Shown: positions 1 through 9,419 of the stretch, in pieces
How positions within the stretch are numbered: the stretch's first letter is position 1
How the letters are laid out: each line of letters starts with the position of its first letter
DNA from: JAENVT01 sp963773085
Lineage (GTDB): Bacteria > Actinomycetota > Acidimicrobiia > Acidimicrobiales > Ilumatobacteraceae
Reading direction: 5' to 3'
Length of the DNA: 64,000 nucleotides
Assembly: GCA_963773085.1 (NCBI GenBank)
Contig: CAVYZS010000018.1
Coordinates: 434,001-498,000 of the forward strand
Translations under genes and position numbers: made by a program
Notes under the pieces: generated by a model
Seen by the model: only the letters and a program-made list of their open reading frames with translations
Database searches by the model: none
What the model was told of the DNA's origin: nothing

Positions 1-1129
1 CACGTCCGTCATATCGCCTTGCCCAAGCCCGGCACGATGCGCCAGCTGCTCGATCTCGCCACCCTGATCACGTGCGATCCGTTCGACCGGACCCGTCCCC
101 TGTGGCAGTTCGTGGTCGTCGACGGCCTTCGAGGAGGCAAGTCGGCGCTGGTCGAGAAACTGCACCACACGATCACCGATGGCGAAGGCACGGTCAAGTT
201 GTCGCTGCAGTTCCTCGATTTCGAACGCGGACGCGCCGGAACCACCACCCATCGACGCGGTGCAACTCGCCGACCGCGACCCGGCGCCTGCGGATTCGAA
301 CAGCGATCTGTTCCACGACCTCCTCGCCGGTAGTTTGCGTCTGCCGATCGGCCTGCTTCGCCAGATCAGGGAACTGCTCCTCGATCCGACAGGTATCCCA
401 GAGGCGGGGGCTGCCGCAGCCGACACGGTGCGCGGGGTGATGACTCAACTCAACGACACCGAACAGGCCAGGTCGCCGTTGTGGACCGAGCGCTCCCTGA
501 AGCGGCGGATGGAGGTGCTGCGGGCACCCTTCGGCGACACGCGGGCGGCGGCCAAGCGGCTCGGTGGCACGCTCAACACCGCCTTCCTGACCGCGGCGGC
601 CGAGGCAGCTGGCAGATATCACGAACGCATGGGATCACCGGTGGAAGAACTACGTGCCAGCATGGCCATCAGCACTCGCAGCGAGGGCTCCGGATCGAAT
701 GCGTTCTCGCTGGCGCGGATGCTGGTGCCGACCAGCGACATGCCGATCGGTGAGCGCTTCGCCTGGATCCAGGCTGCCGCCGGTGCGGCCCGAGAATCCA
801 ACTCGACCGCGTCACTCGAGACGCTGGCCGCCGTGGCGTCGACCTTGCCGACGTCGCTCATCACCCGGCTGGCGCGTCAGCAGGCCCAGACGGTCGACTT
901 CGCGACGTCGAACGTTCGCGGTGCGCCGGTGCCGCTGTACGTCGCCGGCTCACAGATCCTCGAGAACTACGCGGTGGGCCCGCTGGCAGGTGTGGCCTAC
1001 AACCTGACGCTGCTGAGCTACAACCACAGCCTCGACATGGGCGTCAACATCGACACCGCAGCAGTTACGGAGCCCGAACTGCTCCGTAGATGTCTGGAAA
1101 AGGCGTTCGCCGATCTGATCTCGGCGTAG
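1..1129 (+). CDS. WS/DGAT-family O-acyltransferase, 5' end outside window, frameshifted
   Basis: Wax ester synthase/diacylglycerol acyltransferase, which joins acyl-CoA to an alcohol or diacylglycerol to make storage lipid. The reading frame is open from base 1, so the N-terminus lies outside the window. The first segment carries the family catalytic motif HHxxxDG (HHTITDG, about bases 160-180) preceded by the typical RPLW. Near base 230 the frame changes by one base and the rest of the family profile continues to the stop at 1129 (the SNVRG-like signature near 905 and NYAVGPL near 965). The single frameshift is probably a consensus error, because both halves remain well conserved. Family assignment is secure; the alcohol or glyceride substrate cannot be told from sequence. 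Confidence 0.88.
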
Positions 1130-1134
1130 CGGGA

Positions 1135-1296
1135 TCAGCCTTCGGCAGGCGCCGGCAACGTCAACAACGTGCGGACGTCGAGGAGCACGTCGGTCACCTC
1201 GCCGGACGACACCAGCTCGCGGCGCAACATCTGGGCGAGAGCCTTGTCGATCACGCTCAGTGCCTCCGTGATGACTGCTTCATTCGTGTCGGTCAT
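1135..1296 (-). CDS. small conserved-looking 53-aa protein
   Basis: A short ORF starting MTDTNEAV and ending PAPAEG. It is supported by a good ribosome binding site: AAGGAG lies about ten bases before the ATG. It is acidic at the N-terminus, predicted mostly helical, with an SGEVTDVLLDVRTLL segment. It sits tail to tail with the acyltransferase gene five bases away. I do not recognise a family. A longer frame runs further upstream, but the Shine-Dalgarno supports the ATG at 1296. Confidence 0.6.
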   Translation of the reverse strand: MTDTNEAVITEALSVIDKALAQMLRRELVSSGEVTDVLLDVRTLLTLPAPAEG

Positions 1297-1403
1297 CGGT
1301 GATGTCTCCTTACCGCTGTTAGCCCCTCCCGCACCGTAACTCGCGCGGGAGGCTCCGGACGTGCATCGTACCGGCAACCACCCACTTCGCGTGGTGTGAC
1401 GCC

Positions 1404-1409
1404 TACCAT
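1404..1409 (+). promoter_or_regulatory. -10 element TACCAT, leaderless promoter
   Basis: TANNNT hexamer seven bases before the ATG at 1417. The spacing implies that transcription starts at or next to the start codon. It supports ATG 1417 over the upstream GTG at 1396. Confidence 0.5.
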
Positions 1410-1416
1410 CGTGGCG

Positions 1417-2220
1417 ATGGAACTCGATGGACGTCACGTCGTTGTCACCGGCGCCGCCAACGGGATCGGGCGGGCACTGGCCACCCGGTTCCACGGCGAG
1501 GGTGCCCGGGTCACTGCCGCTGATCTCGACGGCGAAGCGCTCACAGCGCTGGTCGCTCGACTCAACGAGGTCCGCCCGCGCAGCGCCGTTGCGGTCGCTG
1601 TCGACATTGCCACCGAGATCGGGAATCGACAGCTGGTGGCGGCGGCCGAGGATGCCTTGGGACCGATCGATCTGTTCTTCGCCAACGCCGGCGTCGCCCT
1701 CGGGTCGGATCTCGACACCAGCGAGTCCGACTGGGCGCTGGCTTTCGACATCAACGTCCATGCCCATCGCTGGGCGGCCAAGTATCTGCTGCCCGGATGG
1801 CTCGCCCGCGGCGAGGGCTACTTCTGCTCGACGGCGTCGGCGGCCGGGCTGCTCAGCCAGATCGGCTCGGCGCCCTACTCACTCACCAAGCACGCTGCCG
1901 TGGCGTTCGCCGAATGGCTCAGCATCACGTACGGCGACCAGGGTGTCCGGGTCAGCTGCCTGTGTCCGCAGGGAGTCAACACCAACATGCTCAACCAGGC
2001 TCTGGTCGGGTCGGCCGGTGCGAGTGAGGTGGTTCGTGCGGCCGGGGTGGTGCTCGAGCCGGCCGATGTCGCCGAGGTCGCCGTCGGCGTGATCCGGGCA
2101 GAGACGTTCCTCATCCTCCCCCACCCGGAGGTGCTCACCTACCTGCAACGCAAGACCGGCGACTACGACCGTTGGTTGGCGGGCATGCGCAAGCTGCAGG
2201 CCCGGATCGTCGGCGGCTGA
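1417..2220 (+). CDS. SDR-family NAD(P)-dependent oxidoreductase
   Basis: Classical short-chain dehydrogenase/reductase of 267 aa. Visible motifs are the Rossmann TGAANGIG near residue 12, NAG in the fourth strand, the catalytic Ser in STASAAG, and YSLTK (YxxxK). It would oxidise or reduce a hydroxyl/keto group with NAD(P); the substrate is unknown. ATG 1417 is preferred because TACCAT lies seven bases upstream and the SDR fold begins there. It is followed eleven bases later by a small unknown gene, so the two may share a transcript. Confidence 0.85.
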   Translation: MELDGRHVVVTGAANGIGRALATRFHGEGARVTAADLDGEALTALVARLNEVRPRSAVAVAVDIATEIGNRQLVAAAEDALGPIDLFFANAGVALGSDLDTSESDWALAFDINVHAHRWAAKYLLPGWLARGEGYFCSTASAAGLLSQIGSAPYSLTKHAAVAFAEWLSITYGDQGVRVSCLCPQGVNTNMLNQALVGSAGASEVVRAAGVVLEPADVAEVAVGVIRAETFLILPHPEVLTYLQRKTGDYDRWLAGMRKLQARIVGG

Positions 2221-2231
2221 TCGGGCAGAAG

Positions 2232-2537
2232 ATGGCCGACACTGCTCTCCTCGCCCAACTCCGCCTGATCAGCGGCGAGCCGGTGCGATTTCGCAAACTC
2301 GATCGTGGGCGGTGGCTGCCCGGCAGGATGTCGGGTGTCGCCGCCGACGGCAGCATCACGATCCACGACGGCAACGGTGCAGCGCGCAGCTTGCGCCCGG
2401 AACGCGTCGAGGTGCGCCGGCCTGGCAACCGCGGCCGACTGACGTGGCAACTGGTCAGCGACGTTGCAATCACCTGGGAGCAGTTGGCGTTGTGGGGCGA
2501 GGCGCCCGCCTCGAAAGCAGCGCGGCGACGCACCTAA
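2232..2537 (+). CDS. hypothetical 101-aa protein
   Basis: Starts MADTALLAQLRL and ends in a basic tail. The middle (VRFRKLDRGRWLPGRMSGVAADGSITIHDGNGAARSL is the region, about residues 18-55) looks like a small beta-barrel, with alternating hydrophobic residues and glycine turns. No family recognised. It lies between the SDR gene and the next unknown gene on the same strand, with gaps of 11 bases on both sides. Confidence 0.6.
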   Translation: MADTALLAQLRLISGEPVRFRKLDRGRWLPGRMSGVAADGSITIHDGNGAARSLRPERVEVRRPGNRGRLTWQLVSDVAITWEQLALWGEAPASKAARRRT

Positions 2538-2540
2538 CCT
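2535..2540 (+). promoter_or_regulatory. -10 element TAACCT, leaderless promoter
   Basis: Eight bases before ATG 2549 and overlapping the stop codon of the preceding gene. The pattern recurs across the window. Confidence 0.45.
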
Positions 2541-2548
2541 CGGCGCCC

Positions 2549-3184
2549 ATGAACAGCCGAGCTCGCATCGACGTCGAACCGGACCCCGTGCCGATCGTGC
2601 TGATTCTGGCTGCAACGCTGCGACGCTCGGCCCGCACCCCTCGGTTGGCGGAATCCATCGGCAACACCAGCGGCAACGTCGCCCTGCGGTCGACCGTAGA
2701 CCCGCAGGCGGCGACGATGCGCTTCGGCAATGGTGGCGTCACGATCGTGCGCGGCGTGTCCGACGACGCCGACGTGGTGATCTCCGTAGATCTCAACAAG
2801 TTGGCCGACGAAAAGCCACCGAAGCCGAAGGTCAGCGGCGCGGCGCGCCACCCGAAGTTGGCGCTCAATGTTTCGAAGTTGCTGGAGCCGCCGCATGGCA
2901 CGTGGCAGGAGGAGGCCCGGCGGTTCTTCGAGTTCGCGACAGCCCGTCCGGGCATCCCGAAATCGATGCGTGTCGTCTGCACCGACGATGGTTCCGAGCT
3001 GACACTCGGCGACGGGCCGGCCGAGTACGAACTGCACGGCAGCGAACACGCTCTGCTCAACGTGTTCTGCGGCAACACCGTGCTGGGTCAGGACCTGCTC
3101 GACGGCAAGATCTTCGCCGTCGGCAAGCTGGCCTACCTGGCCGAGCTCACCGGTCGTTCGCTGGCCTGGATGCTGGGAGGTTGA
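2549..3184 (+). CDS. SCP2-like lipid-binding-fold protein, uncertain
   Basis: 211 aa, no signal peptide. The segment around residues 45-85 (VDPQAATMRFGNGGVTI followed by ADVVISVDLNKL) resembles the strands of SCP2/sterol-carrier folds, where a bound lipid sits under a sheet. The C-terminal part (CGNTVLGQDLLDGKIFAVG) also fits a domain in which one copy follows another. The resemblance is weak and no catalytic residues are evident. The gene ends three bases before the glutamine-synthetase-family gene, which suggests one operon. Confidence 0.5.
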   Translation: MNSRARIDVEPDPVPIVLILAATLRRSARTPRLAESIGNTSGNVALRSTVDPQAATMRFGNGGVTIVRGVSDDADVVISVDLNKLADEKPPKPKVSGAARHPKLALNVSKLLEPPHGTWQEEARRFFEFATARPGIPKSMRVVCTDDGSELTLGDGPAEYELHGSEHALLNVFCGNTVLGQDLLDGKIFAVGKLAYLAELTGRSLAWMLGG

Positions 3185-3186
3185 AC

Positions 3187-4561
3187 GTGGATTCTGCACA
3201 GGCAGCGGAATGGCTCGACGAGCACGCCATCGGATGGGTCAAGACGGAGGGCATTTCGATCGACGGATTGGTGATCGGCAAACACCTGTCGACACGCAAG
3301 TTCGTGTCGTCGCTTCCCCTGGGCAACGCGATCACCGAGTTCGTCCTGGGTTACGACATCGGCGGGACACCGTTCCTGGCCTGGTGGGACGACTGGCGGC
3401 GCGAGGCGCTCGGCGATTTCCATCAACGACCCGATTTGTCGACCCTCGTCGCGGCACCAGACCGCCCGGGAACCGCCAATGTGATCTGCGACATCGTCGA
3501 TCTCGACGGCAACCCCGTGCCGGTGTGTCCGCGCTCGAAGTTACGGTGCATCACGGAGCGGCTCGATGGCCATGGTTTGTCGGCCAAGGCTGCCTTCGAG
3601 ATCGAAGTGATGCTGTTTCGCGAGTCGTACGAACAGGCGCGCACCAAGAAGATGCGCGGCCTCACCCCAATGGCCCATCCCGCCCCGCTCGGTTACCTGC
3701 ACTACAACTCCCGCCAACAGCTTCAGTTCCTCGACGTCGCGCTGCAACGACTCGACGGTCTCGGCATCCCGATCGAGGGGTGGCACGACGAGGCCGCCCC
3801 CGGTCAGTTCGAGCTCAACTTCGACCCGGCTGACCCCATCACCGCCTGCGACCGAGTCGTGCGCACCAAACAGGTGCTACGCGAGGTCGCGCTGGAGCAG
3901 GGCTGCTCGGTCACGTTCATGGCCAAGCCCGGTCAGGAGTACGGCAACGGGCTGCACGTGCACCATTCGCTGGCACGCGATGGCGTTCCGGTGTTCTATG
4001 CCCCCGACGGTCATGATCTGTCGGAACTGACCAGCCATTGGCTCGGCGGGCTGATGGCGACCATGCCGGCGGCAACGTCGATCTTCTGCCCGAACATCAA
4101 CTCCTTCAGGCGGATGGTCGGGTTCGCCGCGGCGCCCACGGTGGCGTCATGGGGGGAAGACGACAAGTCGGCGGCGGTTCGCGTGCTCAGCCGATCGCCG
4201 AAGGCGGCGCGGCATCGAGAACCGTGTAGCCGGCGGCGACGCCAACCCCTATCTCGTTCTCGCCGCTGTTCTCGCCGGTGGGATCGCCGGGATCGAACAG
4301 GCCATCGAGCCGCCGGATACCTTGGGCGTGGCCAGTTGGGGGCTACCTGCAGGGTACCCGCACCTGCCGAACACCATCACCAAGGCGGCCGAGGCGATGG
4401 AATCCGACACGGTGCTGCGGACCGTGCTCGGCTCCGACTTCTGTGACTACTGGGTCAACACCAGGCGGTGGGAGTGGTTGATGTTCCATACCACCGGTGG
4501 CGATCCGATGGCGACCTCCGTCACGTCGTGGGAGCTCGACCGGCTCTTCGAGATCGTCTGA
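3187..4561 (+). CDS. glutamine synthetase family protein, frameshifted
   Basis: Glutamine synthetase superfamily, about 457 aa once one indel is corrected. N-terminal beta-grasp region, then the catalytic barrel: EIEVMLF (metal ligands), AAPGQFELN, NGLHVHHSL, and after the frameshift near 4212 the RIENR-GGDANPY-type region read as IENRVAGGDANPYLVLAA. The first frame terminates in unrelated sequence, whereas the +1 frame resumes the family pattern exactly. The start is GTG 3187, just after the previous stop. The neighbour downstream is a C26 hydrolase; together they resemble gamma-glutamyl-polyamine synthetase (PuuA/GlnA3-like) plus PuuD, so amine catabolism is more likely than ammonia assimilation. 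This is inference from context. Confidence 0.82.
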
Positions 4562-4565
4562 CGCC

Positions 4566-5291
4566 ATGGGATCGTCGCCCGGCCCGATTCGCATCGGCAT
4601 CACCGCTCACGTCGAGGTGGTGATCGGCGAGGACGGAATCGGCACGCTGCACTACGTCACCAGCGCTCCCTACGTGAAGGCTGTGCGCAAGGCCGGAGCA
4701 CTTCCCGTGCTGCTGCCCGTGGTCGACACCGACGATGCCGCCGACATGCTCGAGATCGTCGATGCCCTGGTCATCACCGGGGGTTGCGACGTCGACCCGA
4801 CCAACTACGGTGCGACGGCAGAACCGCGCCTCGGTCCGACCGACCTTGCCCGAGATGCGACCGATCTGGCCATCACACTGGCCGCCGTGGAGGCCAACGT
4901 GCCGACGCTGGCGACGTGTCGCGGCATCCAGGTACTCAACGTGGCGATGGGTGGCACCTTGGTGCAACATGTCGACGACCACATGCGTATCGACATGTAC
5001 AACCAGGATGTGCACATGGTCGACATCGACCCGGGGTCGCGCCTCGCGTCGATCGTGGGCACCGAGATCGTCGGAGTCAACTCGCTGCATCACCAGGTCA
5101 TCGATCGTCTCGGGCCAGGTGTCAAGGCAGTCGCCCACGATCACGACGGCCACATCGAGGCGATCGAACTCGACGATGCGCCCGCCGTGATCGGGGTGCA
5201 ATGGCATCCCGAGTTGCTCCGCCACCGCGACGATCACCTCTCCCTGTTCGAAGACCTCGTCCGTCAGGTGCGCGCCCGCCGTCCTCACTGA
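4566..5291 (+). CDS. gamma-glutamyl-gamma-aminobutyrate hydrolase-like (peptidase C26)
   Basis: Class I glutamine amidotransferase fold, 241 aa. The nucleophile Cys is in ATCRGIQ, the oxyanion turn in ITGGCDVDP, and the catalytic His-Glu in WHPE near residue 218. Members of this PuuD-type family cleave gamma-glutamyl amides. It starts four bases after the glutamine synthetase family gene, which supports a two-gene gamma-glutamylation pathway in which an amine is first glutamylated and later released. It is followed by a convergent gene 13 bases away. Confidence 0.85.
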   Translation: MGSSPGPIRIGITAHVEVVIGEDGIGTLHYVTSAPYVKAVRKAGALPVLLPVVDTDDAADMLEIVDALVITGGCDVDPTNYGATAEPRLGPTDLARDATDLAITLAAVEANVPTLATCRGIQVLNVAMGGTLVQHVDDHMRIDMYNQDVHMVDIDPGSRLASIVGTEIVGVNSLHHQVIDRLGPGVKAVAHDHDGHIEAIELDDAPAVIGVQWHPELLRHRDDHLSLFEDLVRQVRARRPH

Positions 5292-5304
5292 CGTTCGGTG
5301 GAGA

Positions 5305-6030
5305 TCAGTTCAAACTCTGGCGAGCGATGAATCGCGCCGCAACATCGGCGTCGCCGACGACATCGCACGTCGACAGCGGCACACGTCTCCACAGCACCAA
5401 CAAGATGTCGCTGGCCGATCCGCGGATCGCGCAGTCGCCCTTGGAGTGCTCGCGAGCGACAGTGAATCCCTCGTCGGTCTCGCGGACAGTCCATTCCCCC
5501 GGCACATCGGCGCAATGAAGGTGCACGGAGCCGGCTACTGCGACGGCTCCTTCAGCGGCATCGGACAGGAAGCAATTCAGGAACTCGTCGATGCCGTCGC
5601 TCGCCAGCGTGGCCTCGAGTGGGTTCACCATTCCTGCGGCCTCCGTCGCGTCCCACAGGTGCACAGCAGTTTCCTGGGCCATTCGGCGGATGACGAAGCC
5701 GGCCGACTTGTCGTCGGCCCACGTCCACACCGGCATCACCGGGTCCGCTGCGCCCAGGGTCGCGACCAGGTCGTCGCGACCCTGACGGTACATGCCGGCG
5801 AGACCCTCGTCGACAGGTCGTGGTGGTTGCTCGTAACTCTTCCAATCGGTGAGGCGTTCAGCGACGATCGTGCCCCAGAAGTCGTGAACCTCGGTGAGGT
5901 GCCACAGCAGGTCGGCGACCGTCCAGCCGGGGCACGAGGGAACGAGCGTCGTCAGCCCGGCGACTTCGCAGGCATCCACGAACGCTGTCGAGTCACGGTC
6001 GAGGGCGGCGATGAACTCGCTGGTTTGCAT
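5305..6030 (-). CDS. maleylpyruvate isomerase family mycothiol-dependent enzyme (MDMPI/DinB fold)
   Basis: 241 aa. The start PGWTVADLLWHLTEVHDFW contains the conserved metal-binding His of the DinB-like four-helix fold, and RRMAQETAVHLWDA supplies the second metal region. The C-terminal part (LHLHC onward) is the accessory MDMPI_C domain. The family uses mycothiol, consistent with Mca elsewhere in the window; the real substrate is unknown. ATG 6030 is chosen because the DinB helix begins right after it; the longer ORF would add a hydrophobic extension that overlaps the divergent gene. Confidence 0.75.
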   Translation of the reverse strand: MQTSEFIAALDRDSTAFVDACEVAGLTTLVPSCPGWTVADLLWHLTEVHDFWGTIVAERLTDWKSYEQPPRPVDEGLAGMYRQGRDDLVATLGAADPVMPVWTWADDKSAGFVIRRMAQETAVHLWDATEAAGMVNPLEATLASDGIDEFLNCFLSDAAEGAVAVAGSVHLHCADVPGEWTVRETDEGFTVAREHSKGDCAIRGSASDILLVLWRRVPLSTCDVVGDADVAARFIARQSLN

Positions 6031-6054
6031 CCCCGGATGGTGCCACATCGGCAC

Positions 6055-6060
6055 TACCGT
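6055..6060 (+). promoter_or_regulatory. -10 element TACCGT, leaderless promoter
   Basis: Seven bases before ATG 6068 of the S9 peptidase gene, within the 37-bp divergent gap. Confidence 0.45.
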
Positions 6061-6067
6061 CGGAGCA

Positions 6068-8067
6068 ATGAGCAGCAGTGACATGAACCCGAGCAAACAC
6101 GCCGACATCGCCGAGCGGATCATCGGCAACATCGTTCAGGCCAAGGGCCCGGCTGTTTCACCGGACGGTTCGACGGTGGCGTTCGTGGTCAGCCGGGTCG
6201 ACATGGCCAAGAACAAGTATCTGTCGCAGATCTGGTTGGCGGCGGCCGACGGCTCGACTCCACCGCGCGTGGTCACCAGTGGCGACCACGACAGCTCCCC
6301 TTCGTGGAGCCCCGATGGGCAATCACTGGCGTTCGCATCGAAGCGGGGAGCCAAGTCCGGCGAAACCACGCTGCACGTACTCCCGATCGGTACGGCCGGC
6401 GAGACACGCACGGTGGCGACGATGAGCGACGGAGTGGCCGAAGTGCGCTGGAGCCCCGATGGCCGATGGATCGCGTTCGCCAGTCGCACACGGCACGAGC
6501 GCTACGACGCAGAGGACGAGAGCTGGCAGGCACCGCGCAAGATCGAACGGTTCTTCAGCAAGCTCGACGACGAAGGCTGGGTCGTCGATCGGCCGCGCCA
6601 GGTCTACGTTGTCGCCGCTGATGGCACGAGTGCTCCGCGGAACCTGACCCCGGGTGAGTTCGAACACGAATCGATCGCGTGGAAGACCGATTCATCGGGA
6701 TTGGTCGTCATGGCACGACGCCACGAGACCTGGGATCTCGACTTTGCCAGGGCGCTCTACTCGGTGAGGCTCGACGGTGAGATCGAAGCGATCACCGGGC
6801 TCGGCGGGTCGTACACGGCACCGGCCGTGTCTCCCGACGGATCGCTGGTGGCATTCCTCGGAGCCGACGACTCCGCGACGTATCCGCAGAACGTGCACGT
6901 CGGAGTGGTTTCCGCAGGCGGTGGAGAACACCGATGGCTCTCGCCGCCGACTTGATCGCACGTTCGAGACCACGGCCGGTGGTGCCGCTCTCACCTGGCT
7001 GAGCGACACGACGCTCGTGGCCGCGGCAGAAGACCGCGGCCAGACGCACCTCTACAGCGTCACCCTCGACGGCTCCGCGCCGACGCCGCTCACCTCGGGT
7101 CCGATCGCCGTGAACTCCTTCGATTTCGGCGGGAGGCACCACAGCGTTCGCCGCATCGGGCGTCGACGCTGTCAGTGACATCTTCGTGCTCGGCGACGGC
7201 TCGTCGAGGCGACTCACGTCGTTCGCCGACACCTACCGAGCCGCAGCCGCGCCGCATACCTGGGAACGGTTCGCCGTGCCGTGTACCGACGGCAGCGCCG
7301 AGATCGACGCCTGGATCATGCGCCCGGAGGGCTTCGACCCGTCGACGACCTATCCCGTGCTGCTCAACGTCCACGGCGGCCCTCACACGCAATACGGCGA
7401 GTCGTTCTTCGACGAGGCACAGGTCCAGGCCGCCGCCGGGTTCGTGGTGATCATGAGCAACCCCCGTGGCGGGTCCGGTCGCGAACAGGCGTGGGGGCAG
7501 TCGATCCTCGGGCCGCGGCACGAGTCGGCGCCCGGGACCGGCTGGGGCAGTGTCGATGTCGACGACGTGCTGGCCGTGCTCGACGCCGCCCTGCTGCACT
7601 ACCCGTTCTGCGACCGCGATCGGGTCGGCATGCTCGGGGGGAGCTACGGCGGGTACATGGCGACGTGGTTGGCGGGCTGTCACGGCGAACGCTTCAAGGC
7701 TGTCTGCAGTGAACGAGCGGTCAACAACATGATCACCGAGGAGTTCACCAGCGACATCGCGACCGTGTTCCGATCCCAGGTCGGCCCCAACCCGATCGAT
7801 GCCCCCGAAGAATACGTCCGCATCTCGCCGATCCGCTTCGTGCGCGACATCACCGTGCCGGTGCTGATCATTCATAGCGAGGTCGATCTCCGCTGCCCGA
7901 TCAGTCAGGCCGAAGAGCTTTTCGTAGCGATGCGCCTGCTCGGCAAGGACGTGACGTTCTATCGCTTTCCGGGTGAAGGCCACGAGTTGTCACGCAGCGG
8001 ATCGCCCATTCATCGGCGCCAGCGAGCCGAGATCATCCTCGACTTCTTCGCCATGCACCTGAGCTAG
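6068..8067 (+). CDS. S9-family prolyl oligopeptidase / dipeptidyl aminopeptidase-like, two frameshifts
   Basis: Serine peptidase of about 665 aa. The first 380 residues form a WD40-like beta-propeller with repeated SPDG turns (AVSPDGS, SWSPDGQ, RWSPDGR). The C-terminal alpha/beta hydrolase carries NVHGGPH, the nucleophile in GGSYGGYM, Asp in HSEVDLRCP and His in GEGHELSR. Indels near 6948 and 7135 break the frame, but the protein pattern resumes in the next frame each time, so they look like consensus errors. The TGA at 6953 is not a recoding site because the downstream frame differs. No signal peptide is seen, so it is likely cytosolic and degrades short peptides. Confidence 0.85.
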
Positions 8068-8828
8068 TCGGCGAGCCAGGCATCGATCAGTTTGCGGGCA
8101 ATCGAGATGCGTGGCGGGATCGGCGGCAGCTCGTCGCGACGGAACCACTGGGCGTCGACGATCTCGGCAGGATCGATGTCGATCTCACCCGAACTCCAGT
8201 CGGCGGTGAACCCGACCATCAGGCTGTGCGGGAACGGCCACGGCTGGCTACCCCAGTAGCGAACGTTGCCGACCTCGACGCCGACCTCCTCGCGCACCTC
8301 GCGTACGACTGCACCTTCCAGCGATTCGCCTGGTTCGACGAAACCCGCCAGACAGCTGTACACAGGGCTGCGGAACTGCACCCCGCGGGCCAGGAGTGCC
8401 TGATCGCCCCTGGTCACCAGGGTGATCATGGCCGGGGCCAGGCGGGGAAAGGCGAGCAGGCCACAGGATGGACACTTCATCGCCCGCTCGCCGTCTTGCT
8501 GCGCGGTCGGAGTACCGCATCGTCCGCAGAAACGGTGCGTCCGGGCCCATTCGACGAGCTGCACGGCACGACCGGCAACCATCCATTCGACCTCGCTCGT
8601 CCGACCGAAGAAGGAGTACAGATCGAGTGCCGCGCCATCCGCCGGATCATGCCCGTGCGGTACGTCGACACCCCAACAGGCCTCGTCGCCGAGCATGCCG
8701 AGGAAATGCGTCGGCCAGTCGTCGCTGTGCCGCTCCTCCGTCATCCACACCGATGTGCCGACGACGTGGAAGTACCGATGCAGCGACACCGGTACCGGAG
8801 CGGAATGCGCTGGCGTGAACGTCGACAT
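8064..8828 (-). CDS. nudC: NAD(+) diphosphatase (Nudix, NudC-type)
   Basis: 254 aa. Hydrolyses NADH/NAD to NMNH/NMN plus AMP, and family members remove NAD caps from RNA. The zinc ribbon is present (CGRCG, then CPSCG), followed by the Nudix box GFVEPGESLEGAVVREV and the NudC-specific SQPWPFPHS motif. The start MSTFTP at 8828 is preferred over one nine bases upstream because TACGGT lies seven bases before it. The 3' end overlaps the S9 peptidase stop by four bases (convergent). Confidence 0.92.
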   Translation of the reverse strand: MSTFTPAHSAPVPVSLHRYFHVVGTSVWMTEERHSDDWPTHFLGMLGDEACWGVDVPHGHDPADGAALDLYSFFGRTSEVEWMVAGRAVQLVEWARTHRFCGRCGTPTAQQDGERAMKCPSCGLLAFPRLAPAMITLVTRGDQALLARGVQFRSPVYSCLAGFVEPGESLEGAVVREVREEVGVEVGNVRYWGSQPWPFPHSLMVGFTADWSSGEIDIDPAEIVDAQWFRRDELPPIPPRISIARKLIDAWLAD

Positions 8829-8835
8829 GGTCCTC

Positions 8836-8841
8836 ACCGTA
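8836..8841 (-). promoter_or_regulatory. -10 element TACGGT, leaderless promoter
   Basis: Seven bases before the ATG at 8828 on the minus strand. Confidence 0.5.
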
Positions 8842-8900
8842 GGTGGGTGTGTCGACGATCATCGAACGGCGCCGAGCAATTCGACGATAGAACCGGGCAC

Positions 8901-9407
8901 ATGCGCAGAAGTGCTCTCTGCATCGTGCTGCTGACCACCGCCTGTCGCCCCGCCGCCCCGTCACCCAGCACGCCGACCGCGCCGGCGGCGCTGCGCGGTA
9001 ACGCCACGATGTTGAGAATCGTCGATGGCGACACGATCGACGTCACCATCGACGGACACCGCGAACGTGTTCGCCTGATCGGAATCGACACTCCCGAGAC
9101 CAAGAAGCCTGACACGCCCATCCAGTGCTTCGGCCCCGAGGCAGCCTCGTTCACGACGTCGCTCCTGCCTCCTGACACCCCGCTGTATCTCGAGCGCGAC
9201 ATCGTCGCCCGCGACGACTACGGCCGCATGCTGGCCTACGTCTACCTCGTCGCCGATGGCACGTTCGTCAACAAAAGGATCATCCGCGAGGGCTACGCCC
9301 GTCCCTTGACCATCGCGCCGAACACCGCTCATGCCGACGAGTTCGTCGAGGCGGCACGTGTCGCCGAAGCCGACAACATCGGTCTGTGGGCCAGGTGTAC
9401 CGGATAG
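8901..9407 (+). CDS. thermonuclease-family (SNase-like) lipoprotein
   Basis: 168 aa with an N-terminal lipoprotein signal ending LLTTAC, so the mature protein is probably anchored outside the membrane. The SNase OB-fold follows: VDGDTIDV, the catalytic Arg in RLIGIDTPE, then RDDYGRMLAYVYL and the final GLWARC. Members cleave DNA and RNA with calcium. The active-site Asp, Arg and Glu positions appear retained. It would act on extracellular nucleic acid. It is divergent from nudC. Confidence 0.88.
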   Translation: MRRSALCIVLLTTACRPAAPSPSTPTAPAALRGNATMLRIVDGDTIDVTIDGHRERVRLIGIDTPETKKPDTPIQCFGPEAASFTTSLLPPDTPLYLERDIVARDDYGRMLAYVYLVADGTFVNKRIIREGYARPLTIAPNTAHADEFVEAARVAEADNIGLWARCTG

Positions 9408-9410
9408 CGT
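9405..9410 (+). promoter_or_regulatory. -10 element TAGCGT
   Basis: Nine bases before ATG 9420; it includes the stop codon of the nuclease gene. Slightly long spacing for a leaderless start. Confidence 0.35.
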
Positions 9411-9419
9411 GCGCTGCTG

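Noticed and set aside
6940..6960. TGA at 6953-6955 in the S9 peptidase considered as a second selenocysteine site
   Set aside because: The family sequence resumes in a different frame (LDRTFETTAGG), so this is an indel and not recoding; no Cys is expected there.
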